The translations under genes were made by a program, and so were the position numbers. From Halioglobus sp. (GTDB lineage Bacteria; Pseudomonadota; Gammaproteobacteria; Pseudomonadales; Halieaceae): a stretch of 64,000 nt of DNA. Where the stretch lies: NCBI GenBank assembly GCA_002699145.1, contig PABK01000041.1, positions 62,001-126,000 of the forward strand. Direction: 5' to 3'. Shown here in pieces: positions 28,872-38,044 of the stretch. The notes beneath the pieces were generated by a model. That model worked only from the letters and a program-made list of their open reading frames with translations. It ran no database searches and was not told the origin of the DNA. Every line of letters starts with the position of its first letter. Within the stretch, counting starts at the first letter, position 1.

Positions 28872-31154
28872 TCAGAAGGCGTAGGTAACCGTCACCCCGT
28901 AGTTACGCGGCTCGTTCCACTGGCCGAAGGTGGAGACCGGCGGAATGGTGACAGCGCGGAAGTAGCGCTCGTCGCCCAGGTTGCGCCCGTACACCGACAC
29001 CGTCAACGCGTCGTTGTAGGTGTAATCGATGTTGGCGTTCCAGAAGCCGGCCGACTCCTTCTGACCCAGCGGGTCGTTGTTGAAGATCGTCACGTAGCTG
29101 TCACGCCAGTTGTAGGTCACGTCGTAGGACATGCGACTGTGGGCGAACAGGTCGTGCACGTAGGCCAGGCCGACACCAAAGGTGTACTCCGGCGCGTTGC
29201 GCATTTCCAGGGTGCTGCCATCCTCGGGCACGCCGGGGATGTCGTCGATGAGGAATTCGTCGTACTCCGCGTCCAGGTAGCCGCCCTGGGCGAAGGCCGT
29301 GAAGCCCTCGAACAACAGCGCGGTGATTTCCAGTTCCGCGCCTTCCATGGTGGCGTCGGAGGCGTTGACCACCACGGTATCGACGTTGCCGTCGGGATCG
29401 GAGACGATGATCTCTTCCTGCTTGTCCGTGTAGTTGCTGCTGAACAACGCGGCGTTCACGCGCAGGCGCTTATCCCACCACTCGCTCTTGATGCCGATTT
29501 CGTAGGTGTCCACTTCCTCGGGATTGAACTTGCGAATGTTGGCGCCGGAAGTGATACGCCCGAAGAAACCGCCGCTCTTGAAGCCCTGGGAGTAGGAAGC
29601 GTAGCTCATGACGTTGTCATTGAACGCGTACTGCAGGCCGATGCGCGGCGACCACTTGTCCCAATCATCGTCGGCGTGCGCCGCGGCGAGCGGCGGCTGC
29701 AACGGCGTGCCGTCGGGCAGGAAGAACTGCTGGCCGATCGGTTCCAGCGTCTTTTCCTCGTAGGTGTAGCGCAGGCCCAGGCTCAGGGTCAGCTGTTCGG
29801 TGATGGCCCAGTCCGCGCTGCCGAAAGCCGCGTAGGAGTCCGTTTCACCGTCCTGGCTGATGGTGCCCACACTGCCGTCGGGCAGGCCGGCCAGGTATTC
29901 GAACAGGTCCAGGGTCCTGGAGTCGGTCGAGTACTCGGAATCCCAGTAGTACAGGCCGGTGGTCAGCTCGACATTGCCGATGGTGCCGTTGAGGCGCAGC
30001 TCCTGGCTGAACTGCTCGTAGTCAGTGTCACTTTCCACGGTCAGGAACTCGAAGTGGTTGGCGTCGTACTCCAGCCGCGAGTTCTCGTTGCGGTTGATGT
30101 AGCCGGTGATGGCGGTCAACTGCCAGTCACCCATGCTGTACTCCAGGGTCAGGTTGACGAAGTCCTGGTTGGTCTGGCCGGTGTTGCGCCCGTTCTGCGA
30201 GTTGTGATCCTCATCGCTGCCGGTGTCGAACTGGCGGAAGCCGCTGGGGTCCGGCAGGAACAGCAGGCCGGCCAGGTCGGCGGGGGCATCGGCGGTGGGG
30301 TAGGGAAACTCGTCGAAATACTTGTTGAAGTTGGACCAGGCGCCCACGTCGGACTCGTCCTCGGTGCGCTCGTAGGTGAAGGACACGGCGAGGTCCTCGC
30401 TCAGGTCATAGGCGAAGGTGGCGCCGCCGTTGAGGTAGTCCTGGCCGCCGACATCGTCGTTGATGGTGGTGTTCTTGATGTAGCCGTCGCTTTGCAGGCT
30501 GGAGGCCCACAGCTTGACGCCGCCGTTTTCCGTCATGGGCAGGTTGAGCAGGCCGCGCAGGTCCTCGCGCCCGTCCTCGCCCAGGGTGCCCTGCACCTTG
30601 CCGCCGAACTCGCGGGTCGGCTCGGTGCGGAAGACGTTGACCGCGCCGCCGATGGTGTTCTTGCCGAACAGCGTGCCCTGGGGCCCGCGCAGCACCTCCA
30701 GCCGCTGGATATCGAAGTTTTCCAGGATCTGGCCGGCGTTGGTGCCCAGGTAGACACCGTCCAGCAGCACACCGATGCCCGGGTCCAGGCTCTTGTCGAT
30801 TTCCTGGTAGCTGACGCCGCGGATGGCGATGGCCGCGCCGCCCTGCAGGGCGGTGACCTTGTCCACCAGCAGGTTGGGCACGAAGGCGGTGATATCGCGC
30901 AGGTCGCGCACGCTGGAGCGCTGCAGTTCCTCACCCAGCGCGGTCACCGAAATGGGCACGTCCTGTATGGACTCCGCGCGTTTTCGCGCGGTGACGATCA
31001 CCTCTTCCAGCTGGATTTGCGCCTGGCCCAGCGCCTGGCCGGACCAGGGAGCCAGGGCCGCGCTGACCGCCGCCGCCAGGAACAGCGCGCCAGGGCGCCG
31101 GGCGCCAGGCTTCGCGGTGGATTCTGCGGACAGGGTGAGAGAAGTGTGTTCCAT
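28872..31154 (-). CDS. TonB-dependent outer-membrane receptor
   Basis: 760 residues: signal peptide (cleavage near GQALGQA), TonB box region LEEVIVTARKRAES, plug domain (residues ~50-170, with LRGPQGTLFGKNTIGGAVNV) and a 22-strand barrel ending YGVTVTYAF. Sequence style is that of the IROMP/FecA-like receptors expanded in OM60 and sphingomonads. Ligand unknown. It has a possible operator palindrome about 42-57 bp upstream. Confidence 0.94.
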   Translation of the reverse strand: MEHTSLTLSAESTAKPGARRPGALFLAAAVSAALAPWSGQALGQAQIQLEEVIVTARKRAESIQDVPISVTALGEELQRSSVRDLRDITAFVPNLLVDKVTALQGGAAIAIRGVSYQEIDKSLDPGIGVLLDGVYLGTNAGQILENFDIQRLEVLRGPQGTLFGKNTIGGAVNVFRTEPTREFGGKVQGTLGEDGREDLRGLLNLPMTENGGVKLWASSLQSDGYIKNTTINDDVGGQDYLNGGATFAYDLSEDLAVSFTYERTEDESDVGAWSNFNKYFDEFPYPTADAPADLAGLLFLPDPSGFRQFDTGSDEDHNSQNGRNTGQTNQDFVNLTLEYSMGDWQLTAITGYINRNENSRLEYDANHFEFLTVESDTDYEQFSQELRLNGTIGNVELTTGLYYWDSEYSTDSRTLDLFEYLAGLPDGSVGTISQDGETDSYAAFGSADWAITEQLTLSLGLRYTYEEKTLEPIGQQFFLPDGTPLQPPLAAAHADDDWDKWSPRIGLQYAFNDNVMSYASYSQGFKSGGFFGRITSGANIRKFNPEEVDTYEIGIKSEWWDKRLRVNAALFSSNYTDKQEEIIVSDPDGNVDTVVVNASDATMEGAELEITALLFEGFTAFAQGGYLDAEYDEFLIDDIPGVPEDGSTLEMRNAPEYTFGVGLAYVHDLFAHSRMSYDVTYNWRDSYVTIFNNDPLGQKESAGFWNANIDYTYNDALTVSVYGRNLGDERYFRAVTIPPVSTFGQWNEPRNYGVTVTYAF

Positions 31155-31460
31155 ATCGATGCCTCTTGCAGGTTATGTGAGCTTTATCTTCATTTACACT
31201 ATGTTCAGTGTCGTCAACGCCCTGGGCGGTGCCGACCTGTTGTTGCCTGGCCAGGCCTGCCCCGGTATTGGCCAGGAAATGCAACTCCGGGGGGCCGTTA
31301 CCGGCTGCGCGGCAGTGACCCGCACAACGCACCCGGCTTGTTATCATTAAAAAGTCAGTATATCCTGTTTTTTATCGAGCACAACCACTAACCATTTCGT
31401 CGTCTCCGGTTGGTCACCAGATTCCGGTCCGGCGCGCGAGTACCCCCAGGAGGCCCGCAC
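31155..31460. other. Divergent intergenic region
   Basis: Separates the TonB receptor from the gene at 31461. It holds a palindrome ACACT-ATGTTC-AGTGT (31196-31211) next to a TTGACG -35-like hexamer reading toward the receptor, and a rightward promoter at 31338-31366. No further gene is seen. Confidence 0.5.
31338..31366 (+). promoter_or_regulatory. Candidate sigma70 promoter
   Basis: TTGTTA, 17-bp AT-rich spacer, TATCCT, about 95 bp upstream of the ATG at 31461. It stands out from GC-rich surroundings. Confidence 0.45.
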
Positions 31461-31958
31461 ATGGCCGTCAACATCCCTGATTTCGCCGCCCTGCTGGCTC
31501 CCTACATCGGCACGGTGCCCGCCGAGGCCGTACCGGCCTTCCTCGCGCGCCTGGAGCGCACGGCGGCGCAGCGCTACCGCCAGTGGGCCGAGGATTTTCC
31601 CGAGCACGCCCCCGGCCTGCTCGAGTGCGCCGCGCGCGAGGACCTCATCGCCGACGAGGTGGAAGGGATTTACCCCGCCACCGAAGCGGCACAGGTCAAG
31701 GCGATGGACGAGGCCCTGATGCCAGCGCGCGACACCTACTACGCTGTATTCGCGCAACTTTCCCCCGTCGAGCAACTGACGGTGCAGGCCAATGCTGAAC
31801 GGCAGGGCGCCGCGGCCTGGCGCAACATGCTGCCGCAGGAACAGGACGCGGCGCACCGCGCCGTGCTGGAGCGCTGCGCGCGCCACGAGGAGGCGAGCGC
31901 GGATTACCTGGACCAGTTGCTGCCACAGCTGTCGCGCGACCAGGCGCACCAGGCATAA
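31461..31958 (+). CDS. Hypothetical helical protein
   Basis: 165 residues, almost entirely helical and soluble, with no signal peptide and no family I recognise. AGGAGG lies 7 bases before the ATG, which decides this start over an upstream in-frame start. It is 71 bp upstream of a flavin-barrel protein with which it may share a transcript. Confidence 0.75.
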   Translation: MAVNIPDFAALLAPYIGTVPAEAVPAFLARLERTAAQRYRQWAEDFPEHAPGLLECAAREDLIADEVEGIYPATEAAQVKAMDEALMPARDTYYAVFAQLSPVEQLTVQANAERQGAAAWRNMLPQEQDAAHRAVLERCARHEEASADYLDQLLPQLSRDQAHQA

Positions 31959-32029
31959 CCCCGCCGGTTCGCCGCAGAGCGCGCGGCCGGCCGCACCAAA
32001 TTCGCACACACAGACCCGGAGAACAGACC

Positions 32030-32623
32030 ATGGCCCAGACCCACGACCACGAAGTGGTTTCCATCTACCCTTTCAGTGAAGACGAGGTCCAGGCGCTGGT
32101 GGACAACGCCGTCGAGGCGGTGCTGATGTGGACCACCAAGGACGGCTGGCCCGTCGGTGTGACCCACGCCTTCATCTGGCGCGACGGCAAGCTCTGGCTG
32201 ACCTTCGCCTCGCACCGCCACCGCGCCGCCGCCATCCGCCGCGACAACCGCGTGTCCGTTAACGTCAGCTCCGCCTCCTATCCCGCGGGCTCGGACGCGG
32301 ACCTGCCCTCGGGGGCGATCACCTTCAAGGGCACCGGCGAATTTTTTGACGACGACGACACCAAGGCGTGGTTCTACCGCGCGCTGGCGGCCAAGGTCGG
32401 CCGGGGCAACAAGGCGGTCGAGGACCATTTCTTCCACTTCCTCGACTCGCCCATGCGCACCATCCTGGCGGTCACCCCGGTCAAGCGCATCATGTACAAC
32501 GCGGGCCTGGCCAACCGGCATATCGAAGGCACGGTGAGCGAGGACGAACTCGGCGAGCGCCTGAGCAGCGACGCCCAGCGGATGAACCGGGAGCGGGCGA
32601 AACAGGGCCTGGACCCGCGCTGA
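32030..32623 (+). CDS. Pyridoxamine-phosphate-oxidase-like flavoprotein
   Basis: 197 residues with a split-barrel flavin-binding fold: VLMWTTKDGWPVGVTHAFIWRDGKLWLT, HRHRAAAIRRDNRVSVNV. Relatives bind FMN, heme or F420. It lies 117 bp before an LLM-class enzyme, which often uses reduced flavin or F420, so a joint redox role is possible but unproven. Confidence 0.85.
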   Translation: MAQTHDHEVVSIYPFSEDEVQALVDNAVEAVLMWTTKDGWPVGVTHAFIWRDGKLWLTFASHRHRAAAIRRDNRVSVNVSSASYPAGSDADLPSGAITFKGTGEFFDDDDTKAWFYRALAAKVGRGNKAVEDHFFHFLDSPMRTILAVTPVKRIMYNAGLANRHIEGTVSEDELGERLSSDAQRMNRERAKQGLDPR

Positions 32624-32740
32624 GGCAGACCCTGCCGGAGCGCAGCGCGCCGCGGCGGACGGCGCTCTGCGCGCAGTCATCCGCCGGCCGGGGAAGCGCG
32701 TATACTGCGGGGACTGTTCACTTTTCGCGAGGAGCCCCCT

Positions 32741-33622
32741 GTGAAATTCACCTTCCACGCCACCATGTGCGACCCGGCGGAGTACCTGCCCCTGGCGCGC
32801 GCCGCCGAGGACGCCGGTTTTGACGGTTTCACCTTCCCGGACAGCATCTGCTACCCCCGGGAAGGATCCGATGTCTACCCCTACAACGACGACGGCAGCC
32901 GCGACTTCCTCGACGGCGTACCCTTCCTGGAGCCCTTCGTGGCCATCCCCTACCTGGCCGCGCACTGCGAAAAACTGCACTTCACCACCTCGGTGGTGAA
33001 GCTGGCCATTCGCCAGCCGGCGATCGTCGCCAAGCAGTTGTCCACGCTGGCCGTCCTGCTCGGCGACCGTTTCGCTTTCGGCGTGGGCATCAGCCCCTGG
33101 CCGGAGGACTTCGAGGCCTGCCAGATCCCCTGGGAAAAACGCGGCAAGCGCATGGACGAGATGATGGAAATCGTCAACGGCCTGATGAGCGGGGAGTACT
33201 TCGGCTACGAGGGCGAAATATTCTCCCTCGCGCCGATCAAGCTGACGCCGGTGCCGCAACACCACGTGCCGCTGCTGGTGGGCGGCCACGCCAAACCCGC
33301 CCTGCGCCGCGCCGCGCGCCTCGGGGACGGCTGGGTTTCCGCCGGCTCCTCACTGGAGGAACTGCGGGCGATGATCGGGCAGATAGAGGAATTCCGAAAG
33401 CAGTTCGGCCGCGACGAGGGCCCTTTCCAGTACCACGCCATGACCGAGGCGGCCTATTCCGCCCAGGGGCTGGAAGATCTCGCGGCGGCCGGCGTCACCG
33501 AGGTCATCATCGCCTTCCGCAATCCCTACGACGGCACGCCCGATACGCAGTCGGTGGAGGAGAAGGTCGGCATGATCAACTGGTATGCGCAGAACGTCAT
33601 CCGGCCCTACCGCGGCGCTTGA
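32741..33622 (+). CDS. LLM-class (luciferase-like) oxidoreductase
   Basis: 293 residues from a GTG with GAGGAG 7 bases upstream and a TATACT -10-like box at ~32700. It shows the bacterial luciferase-like TIM-barrel pattern: AEDAGFDGFTFPDS, HFTTSVVKLAIRQPAIVAKQ, LGDRFAFGVGISPWPEDFEA, VPLLVGGHAKPALRRAARLGDGW. This group uses FMN or F420; cofactor cannot be decided here. It converges on the DUF3833 gene with a 16-bp 3' overlap. Confidence 0.88.
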   Translation: MKFTFHATMCDPAEYLPLARAAEDAGFDGFTFPDSICYPREGSDVYPYNDDGSRDFLDGVPFLEPFVAIPYLAAHCEKLHFTTSVVKLAIRQPAIVAKQLSTLAVLLGDRFAFGVGISPWPEDFEACQIPWEKRGKRMDEMMEIVNGLMSGEYFGYEGEIFSLAPIKLTPVPQHHVPLLVGGHAKPALRRAARLGDGWVSAGSSLEELRAMIGQIEEFRKQFGRDEGPFQYHAMTEAAYSAQGLEDLAAAGVTEVIIAFRNPYDGTPDTQSVEEKVGMINWYAQNVIRPYRGA

Positions 33623-34155
33623 TGGTCCTGGCGCAGGATAACCAGCAGGATGCTGCCCACCTCCACGCCGAACTTGCTCATGATCGATTCGTTGAGCAGG
33701 ACCCCCGGCGCCAGCAGGTACATACGATCGTCGACGCGCACGTCCACCGTGCCGTCGCCGTAGGGCACGCGCAGTACGTAATCGAGAAAAACGCTGTTGC
33801 CCGCGACCTGCAACCGCCCTTCCCCCACGACGTCGCCGGCGCTGCCAGTGTAGCGCCCCTGGGCCACAGGGGTGAGCGTCCACACCCGCCTGTCGCGCTC
33901 GCCATCGTCGAAGACGAAGTCCTCGTCCAGGGTTCCCTCCCCGTCCTGCCAGTGCGCCGCGATGTCGGCGTTGAAGGTGCGGATCACCCGGCCGCCGCGA
34001 TTCTTCACCACGCCGTGGGCAACGAGCGTGCCGGTGAAGAACTCCTCCAACTCCATGCGCGGTTCGAGGTCGCTGTAATCGCTTACACGCACCTGGCTGC
34101 AGCCGGCCGCCACGCTCAGCGCGAGTAGTGCAAGGAATAGTCTGACTGGTAGCAT
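33607..34155 (-). CDS. DUF3833 lipoprotein
   Basis: 182 residues with a lipoprotein signal (LLALSVAAGC) and a lipocalin-like beta-rich domain with DUF3833 features (LEEFFTGTLVAHGVVKNRGGRVIRTF in part, EDFVFDDGERDRRVW). ATG at 34155 has GGAGAG upstream. Role unknown; often near fatty-acid or SDR genes in marine gammaproteobacteria. Confidence 0.87.
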   Translation of the reverse strand: MLPVRLFLALLALSVAAGCSQVRVSDYSDLEPRMELEEFFTGTLVAHGVVKNRGGRVIRTFNADIAAHWQDGEGTLDEDFVFDDGERDRRVWTLTPVAQGRYTGSAGDVVGEGRLQVAGNSVFLDYVLRVPYGDGTVDVRVDDRMYLLAPGVLLNESIMSKFGVEVGSILLVILRQDHQAPR

Positions 34156-34290
34156 ATCGTCTCTCCCGCCCGGTTTGATTCCGGGTGTGGAGGTGATACG
34201 CCGGCGCCGCGTCCACGGTTCAACGCCGCCTGGCATTCACCGCGCACAATTGGCTAGACTGCTCCATCCGACAACACGACAGGCCGGCCC

Positions 34291-34833
34291 ATGACGCAAC
34301 ACGAGTACGTCTTCGTCGCCATCTCCATCATTCTCGGTTTGGCCATCACCCGGCTGCTACACAACGTGGCGATGCTGATCCGCGCCCATCGCGAGGTGAG
34401 CTTTCACTGGTCCACCGCCCTGTGGGGTGTCTGTGTGATGTCCTACAGCCTGCAGTTGTGGTGGGTCGGCTGGGGCCTGAACGAACTGACACTGTGGTCC
34501 TTCGGCGATTACGTGGTGCTCACCGCCGGCTCCATATTCGTCTATGGCGCCGCCGAGATGGCGCTGCCGGTGCCCGAGAGCGATCGCACCCTGGACTTCC
34601 TGCGCCACAGCCGGGGCCTGGGGCGGCTGTCGGCCCTGTCCATGACGCTGTATTTCGCCGTGGGGCCCTACGTCAACATCGCCCTGTTCGGCAACGAGTT
34701 CCTGCCCTCGCTGCTGCTGCCAGCCTTCGGCATGGTGCTGACCGGCCTGATTATCGGCATACCGCGCCTGTTTCCGCTGCTGTCAGTGCTGTTCGCCGTC
34801 TACACCCTCGCCATCGTCGCCATCACCACCTAG
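34291..34833 (+). CDS. Integral membrane protein of unknown function
   Basis: 180 residues with five or six membrane helices; begins EYVFVAISIILGLAITRLLHN, a start seen in a family of uncharacterised small membrane proteins. No catalytic motif is visible. A weak promoter-like segment lies upstream and the gene is 149 bp before the photolyase. Confidence 0.75.
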   Translation: MTQHEYVFVAISIILGLAITRLLHNVAMLIRAHREVSFHWSTALWGVCVMSYSLQLWWVGWGLNELTLWSFGDYVVLTAGSIFVYGAAEMALPVPESDRTLDFLRHSRGLGRLSALSMTLYFAVGPYVNIALFGNEFLPSLLLPAFGMVLTGLIIGIPRLFPLLSVLFAVYTLAIVAITT

Positions 34834-34982
34834 GGCCGCGCGGGAGCGCCCGTGCGCGGGGAAGATCAGCGCGTGGTATCGTGCAGCGCACCACCGGGGT
34901 GGACGGCAATGCCTGGTGATCAGATCGATGCCGGGGCGCGTACAATCCATAGCGCACCGGACGCCGGCGGGCAGGGAGAACA

Positions 34983-36281
34983 ATGCGGCACCTGTACTGG
35001 TTCAGGAACGACCTGCGCCTGAATGACAATCCAGGGCTACTCGCCCATGCACAGGCAGAGCGCCTGCTGCTGATATACATCTGGCCGCTGAACCAGCCCT
35101 GGTGCAATGTCACTGGCATGGGCGCACAGCGCGAGCGCTTCCTCTGCGAAAGCCTGCAGGCGCTGCGCAAGGGCCTATCGAAACTCGGCCAGAACCTGCT
35201 GGTGATGCACGGTGCGCCGGAGAGCATCATCCCGCAACTGGTGCAGGAACACGCTATCGATCGCGTGGGCGCGAGTCGCGCGCCGGGTTACTACGAACGG
35301 CGCACCCTGGAACTGCTCGCGGCGCGACTACCGGTGCCCCTGGACATCCACGAGAACGGAACCCTGTTCAGGGAACAGGAGCTGCCCTTTCCACCTGGCG
35401 CGCTGCCAGACCACTACACCCGTTTTCGCGAACAGCTGCAGGAGCTGCCGCTGCGCCAACCGCTGCCGCGACCGGATACCCTGCCGCATCCACCGGCGGC
35501 GCCGTTCCACCCCATTCCCGACCCGCCCACCCGGCCACACACCGCCCTGCCTGTGCGTGGCGGCAGCCTCGCGGGCAACCGGCGCCTGCGGCAGTTCGTG
35601 TTCGAGGAGCAAGCCATCGAGCACTACGCACAAAGACGCAACTGCCTGGATGGGCTGGACGGCTCCAGCACGCTGTCGCCGTGGCTGGCCAACGGCTGCC
35701 TGTCAGCGCTGGAGGTCGCCACGGCCGTCCGTCGCTACGAGCGCGGGCACGGAGACAACGAATCCACGCGCTGGCTGTTGCACGAGTTGCTGTGGCGCGA
35801 GTTTTTCCACTGGCGCGCCTACCGCGATGACATAAACCTGTTCCGTGCCGGCGGCGGGCAGCGCAGGCTGCACCACTGCAGCTTTGAACCGCGCAGCTTC
35901 GCCCGCTGGTGCGCCGGCGATACCGAGTACGCGCTGGTCAACGCGGTGATGCGGCAACTGGTGGCGACCGGCTGGGCCAGCAACCGTGGCCGGCAGATCG
36001 CGGCGAGCTGCCTGGTCGACGAACTCAAGCTCGACTGGCGTTACGGCGCGGCGTTTTTCGAGAAGCACCTGCTGGACTACGACGTGGCCAGCAACTACGG
36101 CAACTGGCAGTACATTGCAGGCAGCGGCGCCGACCCGCGCGGCGGTCGCCACTTTGACCTGGCCAAACAGGCGCGCGAACACGACCCGGAAGGGACGTTC
36201 ACCCTGAAATGGGGCGGTGAACGGCCCAGCCAGCCGGAATACGTCAACGACGCGGCCGACTGGCCGATCGTCGATCCCTGA
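34983..36281 (+). CDS. Photolyase/cryptochrome, DASH type
   Basis: 432 residues: N-terminal antenna domain (MRHLYWFRNDLRLNDNP) and FAD-binding C-domain (STLSPWLANGCLS, LLWREFFHWRAY, GWASNRGRQIAASCLVDEL, LDYDVASNYGNWQYIAG), ending in KWGGERPSQPEYVNDA. The WREFF and SNRGRQ motifs are DASH-like. DASH enzymes repair CPDs in single-stranded DNA with light. The C-terminus matches the DASH family in length. Confidence 0.9.
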   Translation: MRHLYWFRNDLRLNDNPGLLAHAQAERLLLIYIWPLNQPWCNVTGMGAQRERFLCESLQALRKGLSKLGQNLLVMHGAPESIIPQLVQEHAIDRVGASRAPGYYERRTLELLAARLPVPLDIHENGTLFREQELPFPPGALPDHYTRFREQLQELPLRQPLPRPDTLPHPPAAPFHPIPDPPTRPHTALPVRGGSLAGNRRLRQFVFEEQAIEHYAQRRNCLDGLDGSSTLSPWLANGCLSALEVATAVRRYERGHGDNESTRWLLHELLWREFFHWRAYRDDINLFRAGGGQRRLHHCSFEPRSFARWCAGDTEYALVNAVMRQLVATGWASNRGRQIAASCLVDELKLDWRYGAAFFEKHLLDYDVASNYGNWQYIAGSGADPRGGRHFDLAKQAREHDPEGTFTLKWGGERPSQPEYVNDAADWPIVDP

Positions 36282-36460
36282 GCGACTTGCACGGACGGCA
36301 GTACGGGAATACGGGATGCGGCCATGTCGCATTGCCATTCGGCCAGGCGGCGCAACCAGTACGCGCCGACACTACATTTAATGCGCTGCATCATGGATTT
36401 CGCCGCGGCTCTCACGGTGTACTACGCTGTCAGACAACATAGTGTCCAACAGGGTAACCC

Positions 36461-37867
36461 ATGGCAGAACTCAGATTTTTTGGTGCGGTCGAGGGCGTCA
36501 CCGGCTCCTGCTACCTGCTGCACAGCGGCGAGATCAACATCTTGCTGGATTGCGGCCTGTTCCAGGGCCGTCGCGAAGAAGAGGCAGCGAACCTGCAAGC
36601 CTTCCCCTTCGACGTGGACAAGATCGATGCGGTGGTGCTGTCCCACGCCCACCTCGATCATTCCGGTCGCCTGCCACTGCTGGTCGCCCAGGGCCTGTCC
36701 TGTCCCATCTATATGACCAGGCCCACCTGCGATCTCATTGAGGTATTGCTCAAGGACGCCGCGTCGTTGCAGGAACGGGATGCAGAATGGGAAAACAGGC
36801 GCCGCAGGCGGGCGGGGAAAGAGGAGGTGGAGCCGCTGTATACGCTGGACGATGTCGAGCAGACCCTGCAGTTCTGCAAGGGCCTGGGTTACGGGCGGCG
36901 TCATGCCATCGCCGACGGTATCGATATCTGCTATCGCGACGCCGGACACATACTCGGCTCCGCCATCGTAGAGGTGTTCATCGGCAAGGAGGGCGATGAG
37001 AAAAAACTCGTCTTCACCGGCGATCTCGGCAATTCACAGGCAGCCCTGCTGAAAGACCCCGAGTGTGTCGAGGAAGCCGACGTGCTGTTGCTGGAGTCGA
37101 CCTACGGCGACCGCGAACACCGGTCGATGCAGGAAACACTGCAGGAGTTTGAGGAGGTACTGGAGGAGGCCTCCGCCAATGGCGGCAATATTCTTATCCC
37201 GTCGTTCGCCGTGGGCCGCACACAGGAGATCATCTTCCGGCTGGGTGAGCTGTACCAGAAAGGCAAGTTACGACACCAGGCTGTATACCTCGACAGCCCC
37301 ATGGCGATCGCGGTAACTGAAATCTATCATCGCTACCAGGATACCTATAACGAGGAAGACCTGGCGGCGATCAACGACCAATCGCATCACAACAAGAGCC
37401 TGCATCACTTCCTTCCCATATTGCGCTACTCGAGCACGACCGAGGAGTCGATGGCGCTCAACCGTATCGAGAGCGGCGCGATCATTATTGCCGGTAGCGG
37501 CATGTGCACCGGCGGCAGGATACGGCATCACCTCAAGCACAATGTCTGGCGCAAACAGTCGCATATCATCTTCGTTGGCTTCCAGGCCAACGGCACACCC
37601 GGCCGGGCGCTGGTGGACGGCGCAAAAAGCTACCGGATCGGCGGCGACGAGATCGCGGTTAAAGCCAGCATCCATACGCTGGGCGGCTTTTCCGCACATG
37701 CCAGCCAGTCACAGTTGATCGAATGGGTGGAAGATTTCAGCGTACGCAAACCACAAATATTCCTCGTGCATGGTGAAGCCGACGCTAAAAACGCTTTGCA
37801 ATCCGCACTGCAACAACGCGGATGGCAGGCATGCATTCCGACACTCAACCAGGTCATTCGGTTTTGA
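36461..37867 (+). CDS. Beta-CASP metallo-beta-lactamase RNA nuclease
   Basis: 468 residues. MBL motif HAHLDH at residues 62-67 binds two zinc ions, with DAGHILGSA and FTGDLG later. The beta-CASP cap has motif A (E in LLLESTYGDR), and later GSGMCTGGRIRHHL and HTLGGFSAHA (motif C His). It resembles CPSF73-like/YsH1-type nucleases of bacteria that process or degrade RNA. Length normal for the family. Confidence 0.92.
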   Translation: MAELRFFGAVEGVTGSCYLLHSGEINILLDCGLFQGRREEEAANLQAFPFDVDKIDAVVLSHAHLDHSGRLPLLVAQGLSCPIYMTRPTCDLIEVLLKDAASLQERDAEWENRRRRRAGKEEVEPLYTLDDVEQTLQFCKGLGYGRRHAIADGIDICYRDAGHILGSAIVEVFIGKEGDEKKLVFTGDLGNSQAALLKDPECVEEADVLLLESTYGDREHRSMQETLQEFEEVLEEASANGGNILIPSFAVGRTQEIIFRLGELYQKGKLRHQAVYLDSPMAIAVTEIYHRYQDTYNEEDLAAINDQSHHNKSLHHFLPILRYSSTTEESMALNRIESGAIIIAGSGMCTGGRIRHHLKHNVWRKQSHIIFVGFQANGTPGRALVDGAKSYRIGGDEIAVKASIHTLGGFSAHASQSQLIEWVEDFSVRKPQIFLVHGEADAKNALQSALQQRGWQACIPTLNQVIRF

Positions 37868-37950
37868 CGCACGATAACTGCATGCGTTACTGCGTTTTTG
37901 TGCAGCGTTTTCGCCTGAAACTGCAGCAAGAGGAATGTAACTAATCGACG

Positions 37951-37968
37951 TTTGTGAATGAGTCACAA
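37951..37968. promoter_or_regulatory. CRP-like palindrome upstream of histone-like gene
   Basis: TTTGTGA-ATGAG-TCACAAA is a perfect 7-bp palindrome with a 5-base centre, one base shorter than the CRP/Vfr consensus (TGTGA-N6-TCACA). It lies 77 bp before the ATG of the H1-like gene and just upstream of an AT-rich segment that may hold its promoter. Confidence 0.5.
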
Positions 37969-38044
37969 ATCTTTTCATATGTTAAGATTTTTTTAGCGGC
38001 TTACAGACCTGGCTGCAATGTAATAACACAAGGGAGATCTCGAC